From: Prevotellaceae bacterium
Lineage (GTDB): Bacteria; Bacteroidota; Bacteroidia; Bacteroidales; UBA932
Length of the DNA stretch: 5,264 nucleotides
Direction: 5' to 3'
NCBI GenBank assembly: GCA_031267855.1
Contig: JAIRYH010000130.1
Coordinates: forward strand, 1 to 5,264
In this document: positions 1 to 5,150 of the stretch, piece after piece
Layout of the letters: each line of letters begins with the position of its first letter
Numbering within the stretch: the first letter of the stretch is position 1
Made by a program: the position numbers and the translations under genes
Notes under the pieces: generated by a model
Databases searched by the model: none
Seen by the model: only the letters and a program-made list of their open reading frames with translations
What the model was told of the DNA's origin: nothing

Positions 1-54
1 GCGCACCTTTTTCAAATATTGCCGGCTTAATGCTATAGCATCGTTTTTATCCAT
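1..54 (-). CDS. MNT-type nucleotidyltransferase, N-terminus only (partial at window edge)
   Basis: Reading the minus strand from an ATG at 54-52 gives 18 codons open to the window edge: MDKNDAIALSRQYLKKVR. This resembles the first helix of small Bacteroidetes nucleotidyltransferase-fold proteins (MNT), which precedes their GS(Y/F)-x-DxD active site. That active site would lie outside the window and is not seen. The ATG lies inside the end of the HEPN reading frame, so the genes overlap by 22 nt in different frames, as expected for a translationally coupled pair. In known MNT-HEPN modules the nucleotidyltransferase acts as antitoxin by modifying the HEPN ribonuclease. Assignment rests on this short N-terminus plus the HEPN neighbour, so the family is an inference, though a fairly good one. 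Confidence 0.6.
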   Translation of the reverse strand, partial: MDKNDAIALSRQYLKKVR

Positions 55-281
55 GTTCTAATCGTTTTAATCTTGTCTATCCATTCAATGGCATATTCAC
101 GTGTGCAAATTTTGTAAAACTCCCGCTTGTATTCGTCATACCGTGTTCGAATATTAAATTGTGAAATGGTTTCTACAATCACTTCCTTATCCTCATCAAA
201 TAATATTCCTGCTTTTTCCCCAATGCGTTTCAAATCGTGGATTAAAGGCGGAAACGCTCCCTGTGTCCTGGTGTAATATAT
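33..281 (-). pseudogene. HEPN domain protein, N-terminally truncated
   Basis: The minus-strand frame ending in TAG at 35-33 encodes the second half of a HEPN domain. The recognisable core is PPLIHDLKRIGEKAG, then a helix, then TRYDEYK in the place of the usual RYPD-type motif, then a closing helix rich in Ile/Trp/Lys (IEWIDKIKTIRTW). The frame is open from a TGA at 284-282 and domain similarity begins almost immediately after it, but there is no ATG. The first usable start is TTG at 233-231, inside the motif HDLKRIG, giving only 66 residues. The first two HEPN helices (about 55-60 residues of a usual 110-130) are absent, and I cannot find them in the other two frames up to the end of the ZIP gene. 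I therefore call it a 5'-truncated gene. HEPN proteins are RNases or accessory domains. With the overlapping MNT gene this would be a toxin-antitoxin or nucleotide-modification pair whose toxin half is probably dead. A short functional version starting at TTG cannot be excluded. Confidence 0.65.
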
Positions 282-290
282 TCAACAGTG

Positions 291-322
291 CAAAGATAAT
301 TATTGTTGCAACAAAAAGCAAA
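291..322 (-). promoter_or_regulatory. Bacteroidetes-type promoter facing the HEPN remnant
   Basis: On the minus strand a TATCTTTG (298-291) fits the TAnnTTTG -7 box, with TTTG (322-319) 20 nt upstream as the -33 element, which is the expected spacing. Transcription would start near 285, at the point where the truncated HEPN frame opens. The spacer holds a perfect 12-bp palindrome, TTGTTGCAACAA (303-314), a possible operator. No experimental support is available. Confidence 0.5.
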
Positions 323-359
323 TCACCTCTTGCCTTCAACAGCGCCAATGACCTCAACA

Positions 360-378
360 GCCACGGTGCGCCTGCCGC
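360..378 (-). repeat. 19-bp repeat, copy A (inverted relative to copy B at 1350)
   Basis: Read on the minus strand this is gcggcaggcgcaccgtggc, matching the plus-strand sequence at 1350-1368 at 18 of 19 positions. It lies 19 bp past the stop codon of the ZIP gene. It is immediately preceded (minus strand) by a tandem heptamer TAAGCGT, two copies in 380-393. Copies A and B together bracket the ZIP gene and its promoter as inverted repeats. Confidence 0.6.
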
Positions 379-397
379 AACGCTTAACGCTTAGTTC

Positions 398-1189
398 TTA
401 TCCCAGCGCGACGTCCAGAATCATCATCAGCACGAAACCGGCCATCACCGACAGTGTCCCGGCGTTGGAGTGTTCGCCCAGGTGCGCTTCGGGTATCAGT
501 TCTTCCACCACCACGTAGAGCATGGCTCCCGCAGCAAAAGCCAGCAGCCAGGGCATCCATGGCGCAATGAAGCCGGCAAGCAATACCATCGCCAGGCCAA
601 ACACCGGCTCGACGATGCCCGACATGCAGCCCAGCAAAAACGCCCTGCCCGCTTTCATCCCCTCCTGCCGGAGCGGCAGCGAGATGGCTGCGCCTTCGGG
701 AAAATTCTGTATGCCTATCCCCAGCGCCAGCGCCACTGCCGAGGCATACATCGCCGCGTCGCCGCCGTGTTGCGCCGCCAGGGCAAACGACAGCCCTACC
801 GCCATTCCTTCGGGAATATTATGCAGGGTAACCGCCGACACGAGCAGCGTCGTACGTTTCATCGACGACGACAGCCCCTCCTGCGTGTTGGTGGCAGGAT
901 GCAGATGCGGAATCAGCCTGTCGAGACCGAACAGGAAGAGCGCCCCCAGCACACAGCCGCCGGCAGCCGGCAGCCAGCCGGTTTGTCCCAAGGCTTCCGC
1001 CTCGTCGATTGCCGGCGACAGCAGTCCGAAAACGGCGGCAGCAATCATGACGCCTGCGGCAAAGCCGAGGAAAAGCGTCTGCATGACCCGGGCTGTGCGC
1101 CGCCGGAAGAAAAAAACCATTGCCGCACCCAGGCAGGTCATCAGGAAAATAAAGCCGGTGCCGCCGGCTACCCACAGTATTTCACGCAT
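398..1189 (-). CDS. ZIP-family divalent metal transporter (ZupT/GufA-like)
   Basis: A complete 263-residue membrane protein, the normal size for bacterial ZIP carriers, which import Zn(II) and sometimes Fe, Mn or Co into the cytoplasm. About eight hydrophobic segments are visible. The metal-binding signatures are intact: HNIPEG at residues 123-128 and NFPEG at 162-166, the paired TM4/TM5 motifs supplying His, Asn and Glu ligands to the binuclear site. EELIPE follows at 229-234, near TM7. The loop before TM4 contains HLHP (residues 95-98), consistent with a short His-rich cytosolic segment. The start is an ATG preceded by an AT-rich leader of about 70 nt and a -7 box. The gene is single and divergent from pnuC. 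No Zur or other metalloregulator site was recognised. Substrate cannot be told from sequence alone; family assignment is firm. Confidence 0.93.
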   Translation of the reverse strand: MREILWVAGGTGFIFLMTCLGAAMVFFFRRRTARVMQTLFLGFAAGVMIAAAVFGLLSPAIDEAEALGQTGWLPAAGGCVLGALFLFGLDRLIPHLHPATNTQEGLSSSMKRTTLLVSAVTLHNIPEGMAVGLSFALAAQHGGDAAMYASAVALALGIGIQNFPEGAAISLPLRQEGMKAGRAFLLGCMSGIVEPVFGLAMVLLAGFIAPWMPWLLAFAAGAMLYVVVEELIPEAHLGEHSNAGTLSVMAGFVLMMILDVALG

Positions 1190-1266
1190 CGTTTTGTTGT
1201 TTGAAAAAATATTTTACCTGCGAAGGCTTATCCGTTAACCTTTTTTAAAAGCCTCTTTATTTTTCC

Positions 1267-1274
1267 CAAAGATA
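1267..1274 (-). promoter_or_regulatory. -7 promoter box of the ZIP gene
   Basis: Minus-strand TATCTTTG matches TAnnTTTG exactly, with a predicted transcript start near 1260 and a leader of about 70 nt. No convincing -33 TTTG is present at 19-21 nt. The leader contains AGGCTT/AAGCCT arms (1224-1229 and 1249-1254) around a 19-nt loop, too weak to call a regulatory structure. Confidence 0.5.
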
Positions 1275-1314
1275 GAAGAAAAATTTCACACTGCCCGCAG
1301 AGGGGGCGTATTTC

Positions 1315-1344
1315 AAAGTGAAAGGTGAAAAAGTGAAAGGTGAA
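1315..1344 (+). repeat. 15-bp purine-rich tandem repeat, two exact copies
   Basis: The unit aaagtgaaaggtgaa occurs at 1315-1329 and again at 1330-1344 without a mismatch, followed by aaggag. It lies between the divergent ZIP and pnuC promoters, immediately ahead of repeat copy B. A related but degenerate G/A tract spans the pnuC stop codon (2071-2107). Confidence 0.75.
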
Positions 1345-1349
1345 AAGGA

Positions 1350-1380
1350 GCGGCAGGCGCACCATGGCGTCAGCCGATTC
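1350..1380 (+). repeat. Intergenic repeat copy B: 19-bp core plus 15-bp tail
   Basis: The core gcggcaggcgcaccatggc (1350-1368) matches copy A (360-378, opposite strand) at 18 of 19. Its tail ggcgtcagccgattc (1366-1380) matches 2114-2128 ahead of ftsX at 14 of 15. The tail contains a tiny GGC-GTCA-GCC stem-loop. It sits just upstream of the pnuC -7 box, overlapping where a -33 element would be expected. Confidence 0.6.
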
Positions 1381-1393
1381 TTAATTAAAATTG

Positions 1394-1401
1394 TATCTTT
1401 G
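1394..1401 (+). promoter_or_regulatory. -7 promoter box of pnuC
   Basis: TATCTTTG fits the Bacteroidetes -7 consensus and lies 31 nt before the ATG, giving a short leader of about 25 nt. The context TTGTATCTTTGC is shared with the box ahead of ftsX. No clear -33 TTTG is present at the right distance. Confidence 0.6.
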
Positions 1402-1432
1402 CGCCCTGTTTTCAACCATTCATAAATAAAAT

Positions 1433-2092
1433 ATGTTTTCTTTTTTCGACGTACATACTGTTTTTTTTACCGTCGGCAAACAGCAGGTAAGCTATCTGGA
1501 AGTTGCCTGCACGCTCGCCGGACTGGTTTGCATTTTCCTTGCCATGCGTGCCAAAACGGCAAATTTCTGGGTGGGCTACCTGTACAACCTGCTACTGTTT
1601 CCGCTTTTTTTGCAAAAGGGATTATATTCGAGCATGATGCTTCAGCCCATATCATTTGCCATAAACCTGTTCGGTCATTATCGCTGGACGCATCCGCACG
1701 CCGGTGAAGCCAACAGTCAGCACGAACTGAAAATTACCCTGCTGAACCGCCGGCAACGGATTTTTGTATTGCTTGCCGTAACGGTATTGACCGCGGGACT
1801 GGGATGGACGGTGTCGCAGCTGCACCTGTGGTTTCCGGCGGTGCGGCAGGCAGGGCAGCCGTTTCTGGATGCATTCATTCTGGTGGTTATTCTCACGGCG
1901 CAGTGGCTGTCGGCGCAGAAGAAACTGGATTGCTGGGCGGCATGGATGACCGTAAACGTTACCAATGCCGTCCGCTATCCTTTTGGCGGTTTGCTGTTCC
2001 TTGCGCTGGAGAGTTTCACTAAAACAGGGATGGCGTCGTTCGGTTTTTTGCACTGGCTCAAAAAATACCGGAGTGAAAAGGTAGAAGGGTAA
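1433..2092 (+). CDS. pnuC: PnuC-family vitamin-precursor transporter (nicotinamide riboside type)
   Basis: A complete 219-residue integral membrane protein, within the usual PnuC range of 190-250. The order of conserved features fits the family: a Glu in the first core helix (YLEVACTLAG, E23), a Trp-containing second helix (W46), LQP at 70-72 followed by N78 and GHYRW at 81-85 (the YGWxxW-like region), then D146, QW at 157-158 and the W168/W171/N175 cluster (CWAAWMTVN). PnuC proteins are SWEET-like facilitators that admit nicotinamide riboside, which is trapped by phosphorylation. Relatives (PnuT, PnuX) carry thiamine or riboflavin. No kinase, TonB receptor or riboswitch is adjacent to decide the substrate, so nicotinamide riboside is the default. 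The last residues (SEKVEG) are encoded in a purine-rich repeat-like tract and may be a late extension. It is probably a single-gene transcript from the box at 1394. Confidence 0.85.
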   Translation: MFSFFDVHTVFFTVGKQQVSYLEVACTLAGLVCIFLAMRAKTANFWVGYLYNLLLFPLFLQKGLYSSMMLQPISFAINLFGHYRWTHPHAGEANSQHELKITLLNRRQRIFVLLAVTVLTAGLGWTVSQLHLWFPAVRQAGQPFLDAFILVVILTAQWLSAQKKLDCWAAWMTVNVTNAVRYPFGGLLFLALESFTKTGMASFGFLHWLKKYRSEKVEG

Positions 2093-2128
2093 AAGGCAGA
2101 AAGGCAATGTGTCGGCGTCAGCCAATTC
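2071..2128 (+). repeat. Diverged intergenic repeat copy C: purine tract plus 15-bp tail
   Basis: A run of A/G-rich gtgaaaagg/gaagggtaaaagg motifs covers the end of pnuC and is followed by ggcgtcagccaattc (2114-2128), which differs from copy B at one of 15 positions. The order (purine tract, GGCAG, tail, then a TTGTATCTTTGC promoter box) is the same as upstream of pnuC, though the 19-bp core itself is not clearly conserved here. Here 35 bp separate the tail from the -7 box, against 13 bp ahead of pnuC. Confidence 0.5.
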
Positions 2129-2163
2129 CTGACCTGGTTCCGATTAAATCCGTAAATCTTTTG

Positions 2164-2171
2164 TATCTTTG
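2164..2171 (+). promoter_or_regulatory. -7 promoter box of the ftsX operon
   Basis: TATCTTTG, within TTGTATCTTTGC as at pnuC. Predicted start near 2178, leaving an untranslated leader of roughly 180 nt before ftsX. The -33 region (around 2137-2142, GTTCCG) is a poor match to TTTG. Confidence 0.55.
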
Positions 2172-2185
2172 CATATTTGCAAGAA

Positions 2186-2324
2186 CATTCCACGAAGGAA
2201 TGGCAGCCGTAAAAAAAGACGGAAAATACGGCTTTAGTAAATAAAAAAGCGCCATTGCGGGAGCAGCGACAAAGCAAACCGGAGAACAGCAAGAAGAAAC
2301 CGGATTGCTTCAGCCCTGCGGGCT
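2186..2324 (+). promoter_or_regulatory. Structured leader of ftsX with four successive inverted repeats
   Basis: Within the otherwise gene-free stretch 2093-2359, four inverted repeats follow one another. (1) CATTCC/GGAATG, 2186-2191 and 2197-2202, 5-nt loop. (2) AGCCGTA/TACGGCT, 2205-2211 and 2227-2233, 15-nt loop. (3) AAGCAAACCGG/CCGGATTGCTT, 2272-2282 and 2300-2310, one mismatch. (4) AGCCC/GGGCT, 2312-2316 and 2320-2324, 3-nt loop. None is followed by a T-run, so none is an obvious intrinsic terminator. I recognise no known riboswitch or small RNA. It could be a cis-acting leader of the ftsX operon or a separate small RNA; no covariation evidence is available. Confidence 0.4.
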
Positions 2325-2359
2325 TCACAGCGACGGCAAACAACTCATAGCAGAATCGT

Positions 2360-3241
2360 ATGGCAAAACATAAACAGCGAGTAATGGCAGGGCGGGTACG
2401 CAGTTCCTACGTATCGGCGGTGATCAGCATATCCCTTGTGCTGTTCCTGCTGGGTTCGGCAGGCATATTGCTGCTCAATGCACACCGCCTGTCCATATTT
2501 TTCAAGGAAAACCTGAGCCTGTCGGTTATTCTGGACGAACACACCACCGAAGCCGACGCCGCATGGGTACGCAAACAGTTGGACGCCGCACCGTTTGTAC
2601 GCCAAACAAAATATATTTCCAAAGAACAGGCTGCCGAAGAAATGAAACAACTGCTCGGCGCCGATTTTATGGAGGCATTCAACTACAACCCGCTGCCCGT
2701 ATCGATTGAAGCCCGGCTCACGGCGGCTTATGCCGATGCGGACAGTGTCGTTTCCATCGAAAGGCAGTTGCAGGCTATTCCGCACATCCGCGAAGTGTCG
2801 TATCAACGTTCGCTGATTGACCTGATAAACCAAAACATCAATAAAATCGGACTGGTCATGCTTGTGTTTGTTACCTTGCTGCTGTTTATTTCCATGGTGC
2901 TTATCAACAATACCATTCGCCTCAGCATCCATGCCCGCCGGTTTTTGATAAATACCATGAGCCTTGTCGGCGCCACGCGGGCATTCATCCGGCGACCGTT
3001 CCTGCTGCGGAGTTTATGGCAGGGGCTCATTGCCGGCATCATTGCGGTGCTGCTGATCACCGGCATGGTGTATGTGCTGCAAAGCGAATTTGGCGAATTG
3101 CTGGGCTTTATCGACGCCCGCGTGGTGGCCGTCCTGTTTGCCGCATTGCTGCTGCTGGGCATGCTGATCAGTTGGGTTTCCACTTATTTTTCGGTAACAC
3201 GGTTCCTGCGCATTGATAAAGACGACCTGTATGCCTCCTGA
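2360..3241 (+). CDS. ftsX: Cell division protein FtsX (permease-like)
   Basis: A complete 293-residue FtsX. The layout is canonical: a short basic cytoplasmic N-terminus, TM1 at about 18-40, a large periplasmic domain at about 41-160, then TM2 (163-184), TM3 (218-240) and TM4 (254-277). The segment NTMSLVGATRAFIRRPFLL (198-216) is the family's conserved cytoplasmic loop, which couples to the ATPase FtsE. FtsEX at the septum converts ATP hydrolysis into activation of peptidoglycan hydrolases. No ftsE is present in the window; in Bacteroidales it is usually elsewhere. The start is fixed by an in-frame TAG at 2348-2350, four codons upstream of the ATG. The gene leads an operon with DUF3098 and uppP, an arrangement known in Bacteroidales. 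Confidence 0.93.
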   Translation: MAKHKQRVMAGRVRSSYVSAVISISLVLFLLGSAGILLLNAHRLSIFFKENLSLSVILDEHTTEADAAWVRKQLDAAPFVRQTKYISKEQAAEEMKQLLGADFMEAFNYNPLPVSIEARLTAAYADADSVVSIERQLQAIPHIREVSYQRSLIDLINQNINKIGLVMLVFVTLLLFISMVLINNTIRLSIHARRFLINTMSLVGATRAFIRRPFLLRSLWQGLIAGIIAVLLITGMVYVLQSEFGELLGFIDARVVAVLFAALLLLGMLISWVSTYFSVTRFLRIDKDDLYAS

Positions 3242-3261
3242 CGGCTAACGGCAACGGAAAG

Positions 3262-3280
3262 AAAACATGGAATAATTTTT
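3262..3280 (+). repeat. 19-nt direct repeat: relic of a DUF3098 3' end
   Basis: The sequence aaaacatggaataattttt here is identical to 3552-3570, where it encodes the last codons and stop (NME, TAA) of the first DUF3098 gene plus its downstream T-tract. Here it lies between ftsX and that gene, without a coding role. It marks the upstream boundary of the tandem duplication, 290 bp from its partner. Confidence 0.75.
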
Positions 3281-3292
3281 TATACTAAAGAT

Positions 3293-3565
3293 ATGGCACA
3301 AAACACTACTGCAACAAAAAAACCTGCCGCTACTGCCGACAAGGCGGCAAAACAGCCCGCGGGGTCCGCCGTCGACAAACAACAGTACAAATATATTGCC
3401 CTTGGTATCGGCGTAATTGTATTGGGATTTTTGCTTATACTGGAAGGCTGGAGCGACGGCTCGAAATCATTCAGCTTTACGCGCACGCTGGCGCCGGGGG
3501 TAGTGTGCGCCGGCATTGCGATAGAAATTTATGCCATCATGCGCAAACCAAAAAACATGGAATAA
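3293..3565 (+). CDS. DUF3098 small membrane protein, copy 1
   Basis: A 90-residue protein with an Ala/Lys/Thr-rich N-terminal tail of about 30 residues and two transmembrane segments (about 34-50 and 66-83), ending in the family's [13 protein letters not shown]3098 proteins are found in Bacteroidetes between ftsX and uppP. Their function is unknown, but the position suggests a role in division or envelope synthesis. Compared with copy 2 it lacks six residues (DNPDVF) of the loop between the helices and one Val before TLAP, both as in-frame indels. In family members I recall, this loop carries a D/N-P-x-x-F motif, so copy 1 is the less typical copy and may be diverging. It starts 51 bp after ftsX and ends 21 bp before copy 2, in one operon. 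Confidence 0.85.
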   Translation: MAQNTTATKKPAATADKAAKQPAGSAVDKQQYKYIALGIGVIVLGFLLILEGWSDGSKSFSFTRTLAPGVVCAGIAIEIYAIMRKPKNME

Positions 3566-3570
3566 TTTTT
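3552..3570 (+). repeat. 19-nt direct repeat, downstream copy
   Basis: Identical to 3262-3280. It covers the final codons and stop of DUF3098 copy 1 and the T-tract before copy 2. The two together outline a tandem duplication unit of about 290 bp. Confidence 0.75.
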
Positions 3571-3586
3571 TTAAACATTAAAAGAT

Positions 3587-3886
3587 ATGGTACAAAACAC
3601 CACTGCAACAAAAAAACCTGCCGCTACTGCCGACAAGGCGGCAAAACAAACGGCATGGTTCGCTGTCGATAAACAAAACTACAAATACATTGCCCTCGGT
3701 TTCGGCGTGATTGTACTGGGATTTTTACTTATGCTGGGAGGCAGGAGCGATAACCCGGACGTCTTCGACGGCTCGAAGTTATTCAGTTTTACGCGCGTCA
3801 CGCTGGCTCCTGTTGTCGTGATTGCCGGCTTTGTGATAGAAATTTACGCGATCATGCGCAAACCGAAAACAACGGAAAACAAATAA
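3587..3886 (+). CDS. DUF3098 small membrane protein, copy 2 (canonical form)
   Basis: A 99-residue paralogue of the preceding gene. The N-terminal tails are nearly identical ([17 protein letters not shown] in both, with almost identical DNA), while the membrane segments have diverged more. Two transmembrane helices lie at about 34-50 and 72-89, with the intact loop [17 protein letters not shown] between them and the [10 protein letters not shown] terminus after. It retains the features typical of DUF3098 and is probably the ancestral-function copy. The stop codon is 2 nt before the uppP start, so the two are likely translationally coupled. Biochemical role is unknown. Confidence 0.87.
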   Translation: MVQNTTATKKPAATADKAAKQTAWFAVDKQNYKYIALGFGVIVLGFLLMLGGRSDNPDVFDGSKLFSFTRVTLAPVVVIAGFVIEIYAIMRKPKTTENK

Positions 3887-3888
3887 GT

Positions 3889-4674
3889 ATGGATTGGTGG
3901 GAAGCGCTTATTCTGGGATTAATACAGGGGCTTACGGAGTTTCTTCCGGTAAGCAGCAGCGGTCATTTACAAATCGGCGAAGCGCTCTTCGGACTGCAGG
4001 GCGAGGGAAGTTTGACTTTTGCCATAGCGGTGCATGCCGCCACCGTGTGCAGCACGATAGTCGTCCTGTGGAAAGAAATAGCCCGGCTTTGCAGCGGGGT
4101 TTTTCGTTTTCAGTGGAACAGCGAAACGCAATACGTAACAAAGATTATCGTATCAATGCTTCCGGTGGCCGTGGTAGGCGTGTTTTTTAAAGACTGCGTC
4201 GAATCGCTGTTCAGTTCCGGACTGACGATCGTAGGCGTGTGCCTCTTGATTACTGCCGTGTTATTGGCTTTTGCCTGTTATGCCAAACCCCGGGCGAAAG
4301 AAAAGATTTCGTTCCGCGACGCTTTTCTCATCGGCTTGGCGCAGGCATGCGCCGTGCTGCCGGGGCTGTCGCGTTCCGGCGCCACCATTTCTACCGGTTT
4401 GCTGCTGGGTAATAAAAAAGAAACCGTTGCACAGTTTTCGTTCCTCATGGTGCTCATTCCTGTGCTGGGCGAGGCAGCGCTGGATTTGATGAAAGGCGGT
4501 TTTACAGGTACCGGCGGTTTGTCTGCCCTTGCATTATTGGCGGGATTTTTTGCTGCCTTCGTTGCCGGCTGCGCTGCCTGCAAATGGATGATTGCGATTG
4601 TCAAACAGGGTAAACTCATTTACTTTGCCCTCTATTGCGCAATAGCCGGCGCGGTCGTATTGATGGGAAGTTGA
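3889..4674 (+). CDS. uppP: Undecaprenyl-diphosphate phosphatase (UppP/BacA)
   Basis: A complete 261-residue polytopic membrane enzyme that removes a phosphate from undecaprenyl diphosphate, regenerating the lipid carrier for peptidoglycan and other envelope glycans. Extra activity gives bacitracin tolerance. Both catalytic motifs are intact: [15 protein letters not shown] at 13-27 (E17, the Ser cluster and H26) and [11 protein letters not shown] at 158-168 (R162). The first Glu of the E. coli (E/Q)xxxE motif is Gln13 here, which I recall as usual in Bacteroidales and not a defect. The C-terminal [16 protein letters not shown] is typical. It follows DUF3098 copy 2 by 2 nt as the last intact gene of the operon. 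No intrinsic terminator is evident after its TGA. Confidence 0.96.
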   Translation: MDWWEALILGLIQGLTEFLPVSSSGHLQIGEALFGLQGEGSLTFAIAVHAATVCSTIVVLWKEIARLCSGVFRFQWNSETQYVTKIIVSMLPVAVVGVFFKDCVESLFSSGLTIVGVCLLITAVLLAFACYAKPRAKEKISFRDAFLIGLAQACAVLPGLSRSGATISTGLLLGNKKETVAQFSFLMVLIPVLGEAALDLMKGGFTGTGGLSALALLAGFFAAFVAGCAACKWMIAIVKQGKLIYFALYCAIAGAVVLMGS

Positions 4675-4743
4675 AAAATTCGACACGGCAAAGCGCCTTC
4701 TCGCCAGGCTCCTATTCTGAAAAATCGGGCAAGGTCGCCGCAT
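4675..4743. other. Gap between uppP and the transposase relic
   Basis: No gene, promoter box or strong hairpin was found. Since the relic's stop codon is at 4746-4744, the outer end of the former insertion sequence should lie here, possibly near 4730 (CAAGGTCGCCGCAT). I cannot confirm a terminal inverted repeat because the other end of the element is not in the window. Confidence 0.3.
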
Positions 4744-5085
4744 CTAATATCTGATAAGTTTTATCAGAAACTTGTTGCCCCATCCTTCCTTGAGCCTTTT
4801 GCCTCCGACCCCGACCTTAGTAGTTTTGTCGTTTTTCAGCAGATAAAGAGCCATTCTGTTGAGCAGCGAACAGTTTTATGCGGCAAATCCGTTCCTTTTA
4901 CGGCTGCCGTCTTCATTAAACCCCACATCAATGACCCAGTGCAAGGAGTTCTCCATACCCCGGCGGGAACGTTCCGATTCTATCTTTATCAGGGATTTCA
5001 ATCCTTCCCATTCTACTTTGGAAGCAATCTGGGAAAGGTCGCTAACGACCAAACACCTAAGAGGACTTTCCATACGATTTTTCCC
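4744..5085 (-). pseudogene. ISAs1-family transposase, decayed C-terminal fragment
   Basis: On the minus strand the sequence encodes the C-terminal part of an ISAs1-type DDE transposase. In order come RCLVVSDLSQI, WEGLKSLIKIESER, MENSLHWVIDVGFNEDGSRKR with the conserved Glu before the NxLHW motif, then LLNRMALYLLKNDKTTKVG and KRLKEGWG up to TAG at 4746-4744. Three lesions are visible. A TAA at 4878-4876 replaces the Glu codon of the usual AAEN motif. About 35-40 residues containing the YISSL and R-x-HW segment are missing near 4965, in frame. The N-terminal roughly 230 residues are absent, replaced beyond about 5085 by unrelated sequence and then a 21-bp array. It is a dead insertion-sequence remnant, converging on uppP, that occupies the place where truB would be expected from synteny. 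Confidence 0.85.
4750..4768. repeat. Perfect 8-bp inverted repeat in the transposase 3' end
   Basis: TCTGATAA-GTT-TTATCAGA, a perfect stem with a 3-nt loop between converging uppP and the transposase relic. There is no T-run on either strand and it falls within coding sequence (FLIKLI region) of the relic, so a terminator role for uppP is possible but unproven. Confidence 0.4.
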
Positions 5086-5150
5086 GGAAAGATAGCTCTT
5101 TTTCGCCGCGCAGAACGCAGTAGAACCGCCTGCCGGCGTCAAAGGATTCG

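Noticed and set aside
470..1238. Two long plus-strand open frames (470-1204 and 522-1238) opposite the ZIP gene.
   Set aside because: They are antisense to an intact ZIP gene, are rich in Arg, Ser, Pro and Gln with no domain, and result from GC-rich third positions on the other strand.
1224..1254. Metal-responsive operator or riboswitch in the ZIP leader.
   Set aside because: Only 6-bp arms around a 19-nt AT-rich loop, with no known Zur box or riboswitch core.
2345..2932. 195-codon minus-strand open frame opposite ftsX.
   Set aside because: ftsX is clearly genuine in the plus frame; the antisense product shows no recognisable family and has His/Gln/Cys-rich shadow composition.
3889..3930. 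Gln13 in place of the first catalytic Glu of UppP as a damaged active site.
   Set aside because: The family motif tolerates Gln here and Bacteroidales UppP usually reads QGLTE; the remaining catalytic residues are intact.
4750..4768. Intrinsic terminator of uppP.
   Set aside because: The stem is perfect but AT-rich, lacks a T-run, and lies 76 bp past the stop inside transposase coding sequence; kept only as an inverted repeat.
4859..5095. 78-codon plus-strand open frame.
   Set aside because: It is antisense to the transposase relic, whose minus-strand translation matches ISAs1 motifs on both sides of the in-frame stop.
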